Shown: in pieces, positions 25,401 to 36,562 of the stretch
Layout: every line of letters begins with the position of its first letter
How positions within the stretch are numbered: the first letter of the stretch is position 1
Source of the DNA: Ophiodon elongatus
Taxonomy: Eukaryota > Chordata > Actinopteri > Perciformes > Hexagrammidae
Length of the DNA stretch: 64,000 bases
Direction: 5' to 3'
NCBI GenBank assembly: GCA_016806645.1
Contig: JACSYO010001905.1
Location: forward strand, 7,501-71,500
Notes under the pieces: generated by a model
What the model saw: only the letters and a program-made list of their open reading frames with translations
The model's database searches: none
Told to the model about the DNA's origin: nothing
Position numbers and translations under genes: made by a program

Positions 25401-25800
25401 CCGAAGGTTTCTTCCCTTTTTCTCCCCGTTAAAGGTTTTTTTGGGGGAGTTTTTCCTGAACCGATGTGAGGTCCCGGGACTGATGATATCGTATGTGTAC
25501 AGATTGTAAAGCCCTCGGAGGCAAATTAGTAATTTGTGATTTTGGGCTAAACAAAACAAATTGAATTGAATTCAAAGCTCAGGCAAGTCTCAGTTTGACT
25601 AAATCTGGTATTTTCACGGACGCTTCCCTGTGGTCTGTCCGTCATGTATCTACCTCAATGTACTCCTCTTCGTCGAGGACCTTCCTGTGCAGCCTTCCCT
25701 TCTCGGTCTCCTCGGGTTGTTGCAGGAGAGCCATCGTTGACACAGTCACGGGGACGAGGGTCCCGGACAGGGCTCTCCTCACGCTGGCGCTGCCCTCCAT
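22471..25800 (-). CDS. ess2: Splicing factor ESS-2 homolog (formerly DGCR14)
   Basis: Nuclear protein associated with the spliceosome (ESS2/Es2 family). Exons: 25654-25800, 24873-25041, 24665-24742, 24287-24456, 23843-23960, 23570-23703, 23378-23480, 23146-23255, 22933-23048, 22471-22750; total 1425 nt, 474 residues, as expected for the family. Recognisable blocks: KVLDEEEYIE and FFPDVTKLQAQKDYLDA near the N-terminus, SFEQIMDLAEDKERLRHSWLY, WEYKAKNALMYYPEG, IHKNTRFAGDPF, a Thr/Pro-rich ETP/STPFRLDGSD segment, a basic Ala-rich helix (MANEAAAKNRAKKQEALRKV), and the C-terminal LQRLVNRTSSKYTDKALRASY with a basic KRRK near the end. The start ATG (MEGSASVRRAL) sits in a GC-rich first exon. Intron 1 carries a teleost repeat. 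It lies between dgcr2 and gsc2, as in mammals. Confidence 0.95.
25120..25575 (+). repeat. Teleost non-LTR/SINE-like dispersed repeat in ess2 intron 1
   Basis: The end contains GTTTCTTCCCTTTTTCTCC, GGGGGAGTTTTTCCT, ACAGATTGTAAAGCCCTC, GTGATTTTGGGCTA and a terminal AATTGAATTGAATT tail. I recognise this block as a very common teleost repeat 3' end; the short tandem tail fits retroposition in plus orientation. The left boundary is approximate, and a CT/ATT-rich stretch at 25160-25290 may be part of it. Confidence 0.75.
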
Positions 25801-25962
25801 TGTGGAGCCTTTAGCCTCCGAGGAGAAGACGGCTTCGCTTCAACGGAAAACCGCGACTGGGTTGAAACGGAAGGCGGCTTTTGTCCTCGAGAAACACCGT
25901 CTAAGTATTTAGAGCACGAAGTTTACACCCAGACCTTTAAAACTGAGCGAACGTCACTAACT

Positions 25963-26075
25963 GTTACGTTAATCGGTTAGCTAGCTAGCGACCGTCGGCT
26001 AACTTCAGAACCAGCGTACAAACAACGCACTACGTAAAGGCGACAGTTAGTGACGTCAACGGAAGTTTACTTCCG
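25963..26075 (-). promoter_or_regulatory. ess2 promoter: GTTAGC cluster, palindromic CRE and inverted ETS pair
   Basis: Upstream of the ess2 ATG (25800). Seen: a GGTTAGCTAGCTAGCG cluster with GGCTAAC (about 25975-26003), a perfect CRE palindrome TGACGTCA at 26051-26058, and two ETS cores arranged head to head (CGGAAGT-TT-ACTTCCG, 26060-26075). No TATA box. The role in ess2 transcription is inferred from position. Confidence 0.65.
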
Positions 26076-26099
26076 CTCAGGACATTTTCAGTATAAAAT

Positions 26100-27163
26100 A
26101 GAAAGACGTTTCCGGTGTAATCATTTTATGAATGATATTCATAAATGTTTATTATAATATTTGTAGGTGGGGATGGGAGACGAATTAAATATTTCTTGGT
26201 TAACTTTTACTATAATCTAAAGAGGTGTTCTTCAGTGTAATGATAATATTTTAGTAGAAAGTGTTTTTTGTGTTCTCAGGTATTCACTTCAGAATGAGTT
26301 GATTTGACCATTTGTAAAGGAATTTGTGGTTATATTTTATCAAACATACATTAAATACATGTTTGCATATTTGTTTGTATATTAACAATAATACAACTAC
26401 TAATACAAGAGTCTATAAAGATAAACAAAAAATGTTAACAATAATACTACTGCTAATAAAAGATTATGTATCTACCAAGCAGCCAGAGTTTCACTCCGAT
26501 CCCTGTTACCTCCCACACAGAATAATTACTATATATATCCTAACCCAACCCCACTAATAATCTCCTAAACCCCCCAAAATGTACTAATTGATTCGTTTCT
26601 TACACACCAAACTGCGTGGAGGAGTTTTTGAGCAAAAAGTGAAAGATGTTCAAATACAACAAAATAATTAAGTTCTATCCTAAGGTGTTCACTGCATGTC
26701 AGCTTCTAAATTGATATGACGGCCAACTTAGATGTGTTATAGCTTGTATAAAAAAAGTTCCTCCACCTCTCTCAAAATAACTTTATTTGTTCGCAAGGAC
26801 ACTTTTTCACAACCAGTGCAAATAATAACAATTATTCCACATTCCACATTTATCTTTCAGGATTAGTATTGGCATACTGCAAGTCCTTCGATCTGGCAAT
26901 CAACCTATCAGATTCACAAATAGGCTACAAAACTGTCACATGATCTGACTGACACAAAAGGTTTGTCTATTTTCTGGAGACCTTTTATTCTAGCTATTCT
27001 ATAGCAATAATATAGCTATTATATACCAATAATAGCTATTACATAGCAATAATATATTATATAGCAATAAAAAAATCCTTGTATTTATGTAGCTCAAGCT
27101 CACACACATACACATCTCTCTTCTTTTTCAGTGGTTTGGTCCATATAGGCAACAGTACAAAAT
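26100..27163. other. AT-rich spacer between ess2 promoter and gsc2 stop
   Basis: No gene seen. It includes imperfect tandem repeats of a TAGCAATAATATAGCTATT-like unit at 26991-27070, in what would be the gsc2 3' untranslated region. No kinase-like frame is present; in mammals the intronless TSSK2 lies in this interval. Confidence 0.6.
26991..27070. repeat. Imperfect tandem repeat, about 20-26-bp unit
   Basis: Three to four diverged copies of a unit built from AGCTATT and ATAGCAATAATA, rich in A and T. It lies about 100 bases past the gsc2 stop on the minus strand. Confidence 0.7.
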
Positions 27164-28158
27164 TTAGCTTTCTGTGTTTCCCACACAAAATGATAATCTT
27201 TTCTGACGCCTCCACTTTGCTCTTCGGTTTTTAAACCAAACCTACCGGTAGAAAAAAGGTCATGTTATTTATTTGTGATTTTTTTATTTGGCACATTGTG
27301 TATTTATATTTAAATAAACAACAGCATTGGACATCATTATCAACACAAGCATATCATTAAAATATGTCAAATTGACTAGCGCTTGGGTTGAAATTCAGTG
27401 CTATCATAATAATCCTCAAATGAAGTGTTTAAACTTGCACACATCTTTAGGAATGGTCCAGCTTCCATTAGCTGGCACAATGCAGTACTAAGCTGGAGCA
27501 GTCTGAACTAACCCTGTATCACTCTGAAAACATGACTATTATTCGTCGAGAGGCTGAACGTGTCTTACCTCTACTCTCTCTTCCCTTAAGTGAGTATGCT
27601 GTGCTAGTTTCTCCCTTGTGGTCACATCTGGATACTGGTTCTGCAGGAACAGCTCCTCCAGTGCATCCAGCTGCTCCTCTGTGAAAATAGTGCGATGACG
27701 CCTGGTCCGCCTCTGCAGCTGACCGGGGGACTGCTCCTCCCTGTGAGCATCTCCTAGCCTGCATGGGTCCGTGAGCATCGCTGGGGGCCACCCGTACTGA
27801 CAGGCTGCCGGGAGGAGGTCTGATTTCAGGTTAGGGTGCAAAGTGAACGTTACTGTTACCAGTTTAAAAACGTGTCAACAGAAGCAACTCCTCTCATGAA
27901 GAGAATGGGTTTGGTCTTACCTTCGTGAATGAAATCAGTCTGGTAAATGTCTCTACAGTGGGAGCAGTAGCAGCAGCACATGCAGGTGTGATGAACAGCC
28001 TCTATCTGGCCTCCGACAGGACTCACTGCCTTCTCTTTTAGTCCAGCGCCACTTGCTCCACATGACCGTCTGTCTCCATTAGTGTTGGGATAATTGCTCA
28101 GTATGTTTTCAATAGTGAAAGGAAACTTTTGTCTCTCTATCCTGATCAGTCCATCCAT
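27164..28158 (-). CDS. gsc2: Homeobox protein goosecoid-2
   Basis: Paired-like (goosecoid class) transcription factor. Exons: 27921-28158, 27569-27819, 27164-27241; 567 nt, 188 residues. The N-terminus has a Groucho-binding GEH/eh1-type motif (FTIENIL, residues 14-20), followed by a Cys/His-rich patch (HHTCMCCCYCSHC). The homeodomain spans about residues 118-177, starting RTRRHRTIFTEEQ; the third helix is split by intron 2, so the last exon opens VWFKNRRAKWRR. Lys at homeodomain position 50 and Asn51 are present, giving bicoid/goosecoid-type TAATCC specificity by family knowledge. The C-terminal tail is only about 11 residues. A GTG-initiated upstream frame exists, but the first ATG is at 28158. 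The final exon is only 78 nt. Confidence 0.93.
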
Positions 28159-28277
28159 CTCCAAAGTAATTCCAATAAAACACAAGCTGCAATGATCACA
28201 GGATATTGACACGCTTTTCGATAGTTCAGGCTCAGCTGCTCCTCTGCTTCTCCTCTCTGCACAACGGCGTGTCGGGG

Positions 28278-28284
28278 CCTTATA
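28278..28284 (-). promoter_or_regulatory. TATA-like element upstream of gsc2
   Basis: The minus strand reads CTATAAGGC about 120 nt upstream of the gsc2 ATG. A start site about 25-30 nt downstream would leave a 5' leader of about 90 nt. A TATA-type promoter would suit a restricted developmental gene, but this is inference. Confidence 0.45.
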
Positions 28285-28299
28285 GTGAAATTGGGAGGC

Positions 28300-30600
28300 A
28301 AAAAAAGAAAAAAAGTAAAACTATAATCCCCCTTGTGGACCAGACACATAAAACGGTTGAAACTTAATTCCTAGCTAATCTGGGCAGTTTTGTGAAGAGG
28401 TTAGGGAGGACGGCAGATTCAGTTAATCTTGCCTCATTCCTTTCTCCAAAAGAAATCAGATTTCACTGCATAAAATGAGAAGTGGAGAGCTCCTAAGATC
28501 CTTATTGTTGGGGTTTTAGAGAAAAGGGGATTGCTTGGTATTAGAAACCTGGATTTAAAGATAAACGCCTTTTTTTTTTTTGATGTGGCCAGAGACTTGT
28601 GTTATGCTGAATTTGAGGATTAGCTCTGAAATTTATTTCATAATGTCGCTTTCCCCATTTAGCTTTATCAACGAGTGATCTTGTGCAAATTAGTAGATAT
28701 GTTCAGTAAATGACACAAGTTCAGGCTGCACTGACAACAACAATGCATACTAATTACACAGTTTAATTAATGACTCATCTTGCTTGTGATGTGTGGTGAC
28801 GCGAATAGATTTGTACTTGTTATTACTCAGTACAGACAAAACAAAAATGGAAATAGCAAATTCAGAAAAGGGGTTCCTCCATGTGGATTGTTTTCACAAT
28901 CATGCATCATGTGTCTTATCTGTGTGGTGCAGTCTTTCAGCCTCACTTCTCTGACAATGTGCACAGCTGATGTAAAGCTATTACAGGTTAAATTCATCCC
29001 CCGCAACAAATCCTGTGATTTCATACAAAGTAATACACCTTTTTTTTTTTCAGAGAATTAATGGATTTCCACAATCTGTCTTAAGCTCCTCTTATAAGGG
29101 CTTTTGAAAACAGATAACAATAAACACCATCCCATCCTTTTCACTTGGGTTTAATAGCGTCCGGATTGTTGATGTATAGTTTGCGGAGCATGTGAGATCG
29201 CTATCTAGCAGATATTGTGGTCCTCAATAGAAGCAATTGTATCACATCCACATTGGTTCAACCAGTTCAAAATTCATTACTTGGGATTAGAATGATAAAG
29301 GTTCATTTTGTTGTTGTGAGAGCAATATTTGGTACAAGAGGTAAAGAAAAGTCACCAACGCCCACACGGCTGATACAGTTTTTGTTGATGTTTCAAGAGC
29401 TGCTTGGATGGCTCTCTTAAATTTAAAGCGATTTTCACCTGTAAAACTGTGGCGCATCAGAAATGGTTCTACTCAACACCATACGACCTTATAAGGCCCA
29501 TCACTACTACGTTACAAACACACAACCTGAAGTGACAAGATGGACGATACTGAGCAGGGTTTTTTTTATTTTTACTTCCTCACTCCTCACGAAAACAATT
29601 GTAATTGCTTCTCTGCCTTGATATGATGCTCCATTTTGAAGACAGTCGAAACATAATTGATATGGGACACAAACCAAACCAGTACAATTCAGACAGCAGA
29701 CACAGGCTTACAAAAACACCCACACGCTGACTGGTGATAAATGAGCAGAGGACCCCACATGGCATCAGACGGGTCACATGTGGAAAAAGCACAGTGTCTC
29801 TGTTCTTTGCTGGACCGGAGCCCAACACCTCCTGGGGAATCGGAGATTGCAGCTGTGAGACCAGGATCATGCAGAGGATCAACCTTCCTCTCTGTTTACA
29901 CCAGACTTGCTTGTGCACGGAAACACAGTAACTGTTGAAGGCTCAGAAAGCGCTTGTCAGTGATACCCTGGGGAATTGAGAGGAATCAAGAGAAACACCC
30001 ATGAGATTACAGAAACTCCATATTTAATAGCGTTAATACAAATATTTTGTTTCTCTTTCCTCATCTTGTGTGTAAATGTCTGGCTTCAACACCACACCGT
30101 TGTCAGGCTCTATGGACTCAGGACAATATGTTTCGTTGTCCCAGTATGTTTATGCTGAAAAAAATATATATATATATATATATATGAAGGTAGAATGACA
30201 TTTAACCCTTAGGATTTCTGTTCTATTATGTAGAACTATTTTTGGAGTTAGTTTAAGTCTTTGTTCAATGCATTCAAATCCATTGAATCATTGTCACATC
30301 CTCACATGATATAGCCTACAGTTCTACCATTTTAAAATAAAAATATCGGTGCAACAACAGATTATTATATTGTGAAAGAAGTGTTTACAACAGGGATCTT
30401 AATAAATAAAATATTGTGTGAAATTTAGTCTCGGTGTGACTTATTAATTATTAATTAAACCGCAAACAGGCTTACCTTTCAGAGGAGACAATGATCATGA
30501 CAGTAATCAAAAGATTTCAACAACAAAAACATTCTCCTTTAGAAATGTCATGCAGACAAAAGGACATCTTGTGAAAAGGCAAATCACAGTGACCACCAGA
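28300..30600. other. Intergenic region between gsc2 and the MADF gene
   Basis: No gene recognised. It contains a short (TA)n microsatellite at 30164-30185 and several homopolymer T runs. Open frames up to 112 codons (minus, 29580-29918) show no family resemblance. gsc2 regulatory elements could lie here but none was identified. Confidence 0.55.
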
Positions 30601-30856
30601 GATGTTTATGTTTGCACCCCAGGGTGCTGCCTCCAAAACGCAGAAACGACCCCTGTCCTGCACGAGAGGCCGACACAGAGTCGTGCGCCCCCCTGTGACC
30701 AAAAGACTACAATGCCCACCGTTGAACGGCGGAGCGACACGGCGCGGCAGGCAGCCCGCCACTCGCGATAACTCGCGTCGGGCAGCAGCTGGGCGGAAAA
30801 GGCGGGAGAAGACCTGCCGCTTCCGCGTCCGCGCACAGACACAACGCTGGGGCAAA

Positions 30857-33370
30857 ATGGACGATAAGTTAATATTGGCCGTATTTAATTACCCAGAGCT
30901 GTACAATGTCACTTTGCCGAATTACCGCTGCACGGAAAGTCGGGTGAACGCGTGGAGGAGCATCAGCATCATCCTGGGTCTCCCGTGTGAGTGTTGGCTT
31001 GTTTTTTGTTTATCACAACTTTACAGACAGTTATTTCCTAGCCGGTGTTGTTGTGCACGATTAAACACGAATTAATGAGAAGCCAGTATGTGTGTGTGGG
31101 AGTTAGAGGTATTTCTCATGTGTCTAACAGGCTATTTTAGTTTTTTTTTCCGGTATCCGCGCGAGTACAGCCGGGTGGTGTAGCTGCAGCCGCGCGCACC
31201 GTGCTAGCGGTAGCAGCCGCGGCTCGCACGCTGTAGGCCGCGCTGCACGGCACGGCACGGCACGGTCCGGCTCCGCGCCGCCGGCCGCGTGTCCAACACG
31301 GCACGGCGGAGGAGGAAACGTGCTCCGCGTCACGGACGAGGTGCATCCACCGAGCCGCGTGCTTTTTTTTGGGGGGGAATCGCTCGTAAACGTCACGAGC
31401 TCCAAATAAACTGGAAGCTTGTGGAAGTCTCGTGGAAGCGGCAGCGCCATCATTACCATGGGAGATAAAACATGTCAGAGCCGGGCGGACATAATCAGAT
31501 GCACGAAGTCATGGTGAAATCATGACGAGCAGCATATAACACGGATGAACTCACTGTGACCTCCAGACAAGACCCACATTAACATAATCACCTTTAGCCT
31601 TTCTTTGTGACTTTATACTGACTTAAAGTTACATCATTTATTCGAATTTTTACTTGGATAAAGTTGTGTATGTTCTGTATTTGTTGTACCCTATTAACTG
31701 TTACATACATTAGTCAATACACTGCCTGGGCCCTTAATCAGGTACAATAAACCCATATAATTTAACACAATCCAACAAAACATATATGCCACACATTATA
31801 CACTTTGGAAGATTATATAGAGGAGTTAATTCAACTAAATGATGAGTGTATAGTTCAGTCTAAACCAAATAGTACAGCATGTAATCATCAAAAACACAAA
31901 ACATTACAATGTTCTGACTCCTCTGTTGGAAGCATTTGCTGCTTTTGTTTCTCTTATTGTTTAGTAAATTAAATATATTTGGGTTTTGGACCAAAACAAG
32001 CAAACTAAATGTCATCTTGGGCTTCATGAATGTCATGGGCCCACTCTTTTCTGACATTTTATAGACAGTTAATTAATTAATAGTTAATTAATCAGCAGAA
32101 TAATTTTGCAGTTTGATCGATAATGACAATACTCCTTAATAGCATTAATGTTGATAGTCTCAAAATAAAACAAACTTCACAGAGAAGTGCTTTTGCATGT
32201 TTTCCATTGTATATAAGACTATATAACCCAAAGTTATGCAAGAGTACAGCTATTATTCGGCCCATCCTGCTGTATTTTATTCTAGAACAGAGATGACCAT
32301 ACACATACCAAAAGACCAAATCTTAAGATCGGTATTACTGGCCAACTTCAACGTGATATTAAGGAAGCCTATACTCTATAACAAACATTTGTTGGGTGAG
32401 GGGACAAGAGCACACTTCTCTCAAACCATTTAGGTGTCTGCACCCATCAAACATCTGTGCAGCAGAATGCTCATCTGCACAAAATGTCTGGGAATGTAAT
32501 TTTAGGGGCATTTTATTTTTATTTTAACTGTTTAAAAAAAACTATGTGGTAAATGTTCTCATTTTGGTTGATGTCCGTGTTGCTGACTTCTCATGTTCAT
32601 TCCTGTGCATTGTATGTTTATGAGACTTCTTGCTTCTAACGCTCTGATATTTCACCTTTCTAGCCGAGGAGTGTAAAAGAAAATGGAAGAACATGAGAGA
32701 CCGATACTTGAAGGAAGTCCGGATGGAGATCAAAAGCAAGAAACAAGGAGAGATTATGCAAAGCAGATGGAAATATAGGCAACTTATGAACTTTATCGCA
32801 CCCTTCACTGGATCAAGAAGTGGTCTGGCAGACATCTGCAGTAACAATGACGATGACCACGATAATCCCGACAACGAATCTGGCAGTGCCGAGGGAGAAA
32901 CCACATCGTCCGAGGCGGTCAAGACACCGCAGTCCGCCACGAAGGTCCCCGCGAGTCAACCGGACCTCAAGCCCCAGGTAGCGTTTGTGACGCAGATCCC
33001 TTCAATGTCTCAAGACACACCGATGAACCAGCTGGCTGTTCTGGCGAAGATGCCCTCGAGCCCACAGATCATCAGCAAAGCTGGAAGAAAACGGCGCCTG
33101 ATACAAGAGTCACTTTCACTGTCTTCTTCTCAAAGTACGGCGTCGCCCACAAAGTGGCTGGTCAAAGACAATGGCGCCTCATTGCCCAACAGGCCGCGGG
33201 ACGAGGACGAACTGTTTCTTCTGAGCTTTGTCCCCGCTCTGAAGCGACTCGCTCCACAGAAAAGGTGCGAGACAAAAATAAAGATCCAACAGATTATGTA
33301 TGAAGCGGAGTTCAACGTTGCACATCCCGGATCTCAAGAGAAACACACGGAGTCAGCAACGCAGGACTAG
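30857..33370 (+). CDS. MADF-BESS domain DNA-binding protein (Adf-1-like)
   Basis: Two exons, 30857-30986 and 32664-33370; 837 nt, 278 residues. The N-terminal MADF (Myb/SANT-like in Adf-1) domain spans about residues 4-90: KLILAVFNYPELYN, VNAWRSISIILGLP, then SEECKRKWKNMRDRYLKE across the intron. The middle is low-complexity (DDDHDNPDNESGSAEGE). A BESS-type motif lies at about residues 223-260 (DEDELFLLSFVPALKRL). MADF proteins bind DNA and BESS motifs mediate protein contacts; several vertebrate MADF genes derive from transposon-encoded proteins. The ATG has a good context (AAAATGG). The frame stays open 85 codons upstream to another ATG at 30602, in GC-rich promoter-like sequence, so an extended N-terminus cannot be excluded. 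The gene converges on rnf185. Specific orthology was not recognised. Confidence 0.85.
31141..31460. other. CpG-rich 5' part of the MADF gene intron, with CGGCA-type pentamer repeat
   Basis: Very GC- and CpG-rich relative to the surroundings. It includes about four tandem GCACG units (31245-31265) and a partial second array near 31298. Together with the GC-rich sequence at 30690-30850 it forms a CpG-island-like block around exon 1. Confidence 0.65.
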
Positions 33371-34626
33371 GCCAAACGGACTATTTTATACTTTGTGCTT
33401 TATAAAAACCTCTTCCACAAAATGACCAAAATATCTATTTTTCTTTTTTTACAGCACATAGTGGTTGAGTCTGAAGTACATCCTTTTTTTTTTTCTTCTT
33501 TTAAATGGGAAATTCTAACAATGAAGAATAACTAAACATATTACTATCTCTCTCACACACACACACGGTTTGGTGTGTCTTGATTTGCATATTTAGAGTA
33601 AGAAAACAAATCCAGTACAGATAGGACAACAGACAGGCTATGATTAACATCTTTATTTACATAGCTTTCAGGTTCACCGTCAATAAGGTGAATTCACATT
33701 TAGAAAAAGTGGTTTCATGTTGAAACAATCCAATCTTCATTTAAGTTATTTAGTAATAATCTATAGTATTTTTTACATTTAATTACAGGAACAGAGACAA
33801 CTGAGCAAAAAGGACTTGCATCAACATTTGTTCTTAACCAACTAAAATAAAGAGACAATGCTTGACATTGTTTTGATTCCACAAAATGAGTTTGATTTTG
33901 ACGATAATGTGTCAATTTATAAGATCAGGTCGCTGGATTAAAAACTTAAGTTCTTAGTACATTAGTGATCAGAGACAAAATGGAGGAGGCACATGCTAGT
34001 ATTCAGAGCGTAACTCAGGATTCTTTGCAACCATTAAAACAATTATAAATATAGGCTAAAAGGAAATTACCATATACAACATATGGGTTTGGAAATGTGA
34101 ATGAAAATCCAAATTGATGAAAACTGGTGATCTTATTTCGTTTAGCTGAGTTTTTCTTTAAATACAGTATAGTACCAAAACAATACTCAAAAAGAGAGTA
34201 CCGAGAATAATCACTTCCTATTCCTCTGACCTGAACATCCTGTCTGCGTCTGATCAAAAACAGCACAGAGACAGACATGTTGTAAAGAGCAGCATGAAGT
34301 CTGAAGCCACCAGCTGGTGGAGTTTAGGTGACGGAAATATAATGAAGAATTTCAGTGTGCTGCTTTCTTAAAGCAACTGTTGATGAATTAAAACTTTATG
34401 AGGTTCACCTTGAAAGTTGTTATCTAGGGATTAACATATATCTTTATTTTGGGAAAAAAAGGGCTTCTTTCAACTCTCACATGACTTTGTGTCAAGAAAA
34501 AAAAAAGAACTCAAGTTACCAGAAGGGAAGCAGAATGTCATTGGTGCAAACCGTGATAGTGTGCCATAATGTTGCATCTCTGTCAAATGATTTGTAGTTG
34601 TCCCAAGAAGTTGTCTTTTCCTCCAT
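33371..34626. other. Convergent 3' ends of the MADF gene and rnf185
   Basis: AT-rich sequence with no coding gene. The two genes point at each other, with stops 1.26 kb apart. A minus-strand AATAAA lies at 33652-33657; if used, the rnf185 3' untranslated region is about 970 nt and ends within 290 nt of the MADF stop. Confidence 0.6.
33652..33657 (-). terminator. Candidate polyadenylation signal for rnf185
   Basis: Minus-strand AATAAA about 970 nt past the rnf185 stop, in AT-rich sequence. Confidence 0.45.
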
Positions 34627-36562
34627 TTATGCAATAAGCAGCCAAAACATAATCACCAGAGCGACAAACAGGAAGAGTCGAGACAGGAACTGTTCGTCCG
34701 TGTGCTGTGGTGTCCCAGGGGCTGCTGTTTGGGAGATTTAACAGAGGTTATTTAATATACTGTTGGTAAAAGACAAGAGTGGTCATGGTGAAATGTGTTG
34801 AACAAAAATACCTGGAGGTGGTCTGCCGTCGTTGATGTTAAAAGCTGTAGCAAAAATACCAAATGGAAAGGCACCGATTCCAAATGACATTTGGAAACCC
34901 CCATCTCCAAAGCCGAACCCTTGAAAGCCCTGTGGAACGTGCATTTCATCATTAACACGAAGACGTGTGCGTCTGTGAGATGTGACGCAACAGCCAGTGA
35001 AATTTGTGTTCATTCTCAAGAGACGTCTCCACACCTCAGCGCTCAGCATCTAATAAACCCCGAAGGGAGATGTTCTTCTGTTAATGGATAAAACACATTT
35101 GCTCTGCAGCACCTACATCACCCTATGTAACGCTTTCATCATGAGTGCATGTCACACAAATAGCTGACACGGAAAACTACATAGCCGAAGATGTTTGGAA
35201 TCAAGAAAGCACCGACCTGGCACAAAGTCATGTTATCAAATACTTTTTAAAATTACTATTCAAGTATACTTGTGCAAAGTACTTACGCCACGGTTTTCTG
35301 GCTCAGGCCTTTGCCCTTGTGGTCGAGGAGGGGTTCTTTCTCTGTAAAACAAAACCACATTTTTAAAAAGCTACAATTACACTGATTATGCATTCATAAC
35401 AGTTTGGGAAAATTCATTTTAAAGTTCAATATGTGTATTGTGATTACATTAAGTTTAGAGTCGCTTTGACCTGACACACAGGCACTCACCTGGGGTCTTG
35501 TTGACCTGTGCTCCCTCGCCCGTATAAGGGGATTACTTTGTCTCGGCTGATGCCCGCTTTACACACAGGACACACTTGTCTGTTGGGTCTTGTCTCCAAC
35601 CACTGCACGACGACAAAGAGATACTTAGGACCCGACTGTCTGCATCAGGTAAAAACTAATCAACAACAATGCTCGTCATTTGAAAAGAGTGAAGAAGGGT
35701 TCAGCTTACCTGATGCAAGCAAGGCCAACTGATTGAGAGGAGGTGCAAAGTAACATGAAAGTTGACAGGGAAGAGGTTTGATTAGTAAAAACATTGTCCC
35801 AGAACAATCTGGCTGTGCAAAATATACATTTACTGGAGAGAAGAAAAAAATGGCTCTCATGTATCTTGTGTTTACAAATGAAAACAATGCATCACTTCAC
35901 GAGTGAAAGTTGAGGGTGAGCTCAGCTTCTAAAAAAAAAAAAAGGAAGAAAAATGGCTTCCTGTCAGGTGGATTTAACTTATTTTTGAAAATGAATAACT
36001 AAATTGACTCTGTCACCACTAACATCAGTCCAGATGCTGAAGCCCTGATTATATGTGAAGGGATGCACCGGGCTACAGAGGATGGAGAGTTTATTGGAAA
36101 TGAACAAGATGACAAAATCTAAAACATGTCTGCTTACACATTTACTCTACACACTTTGTAAACATTAACAATATTAATTCATCCCCAAATTCAAGTGGCC
36201 TAACGATCAAAGATAAGTAGAAAAATTGCATGAATGAAATCCCTGTAATAACTAGTAAAAAAACAAACATTGATTCCAGAGAAGCACTCACACGCCTGGT
36301 GGGTAAACCTGAGTTAGTTAACTTAAGGCCTTGTATTATAAACTGAGCAGTAAACAGGAGTCACAACAGTGGTGCGTGCTCACCAGAAGAGGTGTCCACA
36401 CAGGCTGATCACCGCGTCCTTGGCGGTGTCCAGACAGATGTTACACTCGAAGGTGCTGTCCTGGTTACCGCCGTCGGCCGGAGTCGAGCTGCTGGATCCG
36501 GGACTCGGGTTCTCCGTGGCCGCAGTGGAGCCCGGGGCCGGAGGGGGGGCAGCGGTGGCCAT
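34627..36562 (-). CDS. rnf185: E3 ubiquitin-protein ligase RNF185
   Basis: ER-membrane RING E3 ligase of the RNF5/RNF185 family, acting in ER-associated degradation. Exons: 36384-36562, 35710-35728, 35490-35602, 35287-35341, 34812-34929, 34627-34724; 582 nt, 193 residues (human 192). The low-complexity Ala/Pro/Ser N-terminus is followed by a C3HC4 RING: C40, C43, C55, H57, C60, C63, C77, C80, all present. Next come the [14 protein letters not shown] linker, a hydrophobic [15 protein letters not shown] segment, and a C-terminal TM helix ([20 protein letters not shown]). The second exon is only 19 nt and completes C60 across its splice junction while encoding W-P-C-L-H-Q. The start ATG is the first in a GC-rich exon. 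Confidence 0.97.

Noticed and set aside
28159..28212. 18-codon N-terminal extension of gsc2
   Set aside because: The frame begins with GTG, not ATG; the first ATG (28158) leads straight into the goosecoid-type N-terminus.
31245..31305. GC-rich pentamer array as a possible RNA gene
   Set aside because: No cloverleaf or conserved ncRNA structure seen; better explained as CpG-island simple repeat.
32542..32940. 132-codon minus frame opposite the MADF gene
   Set aside because: Antisense to the MADF exon 2, which has the conserved domain.
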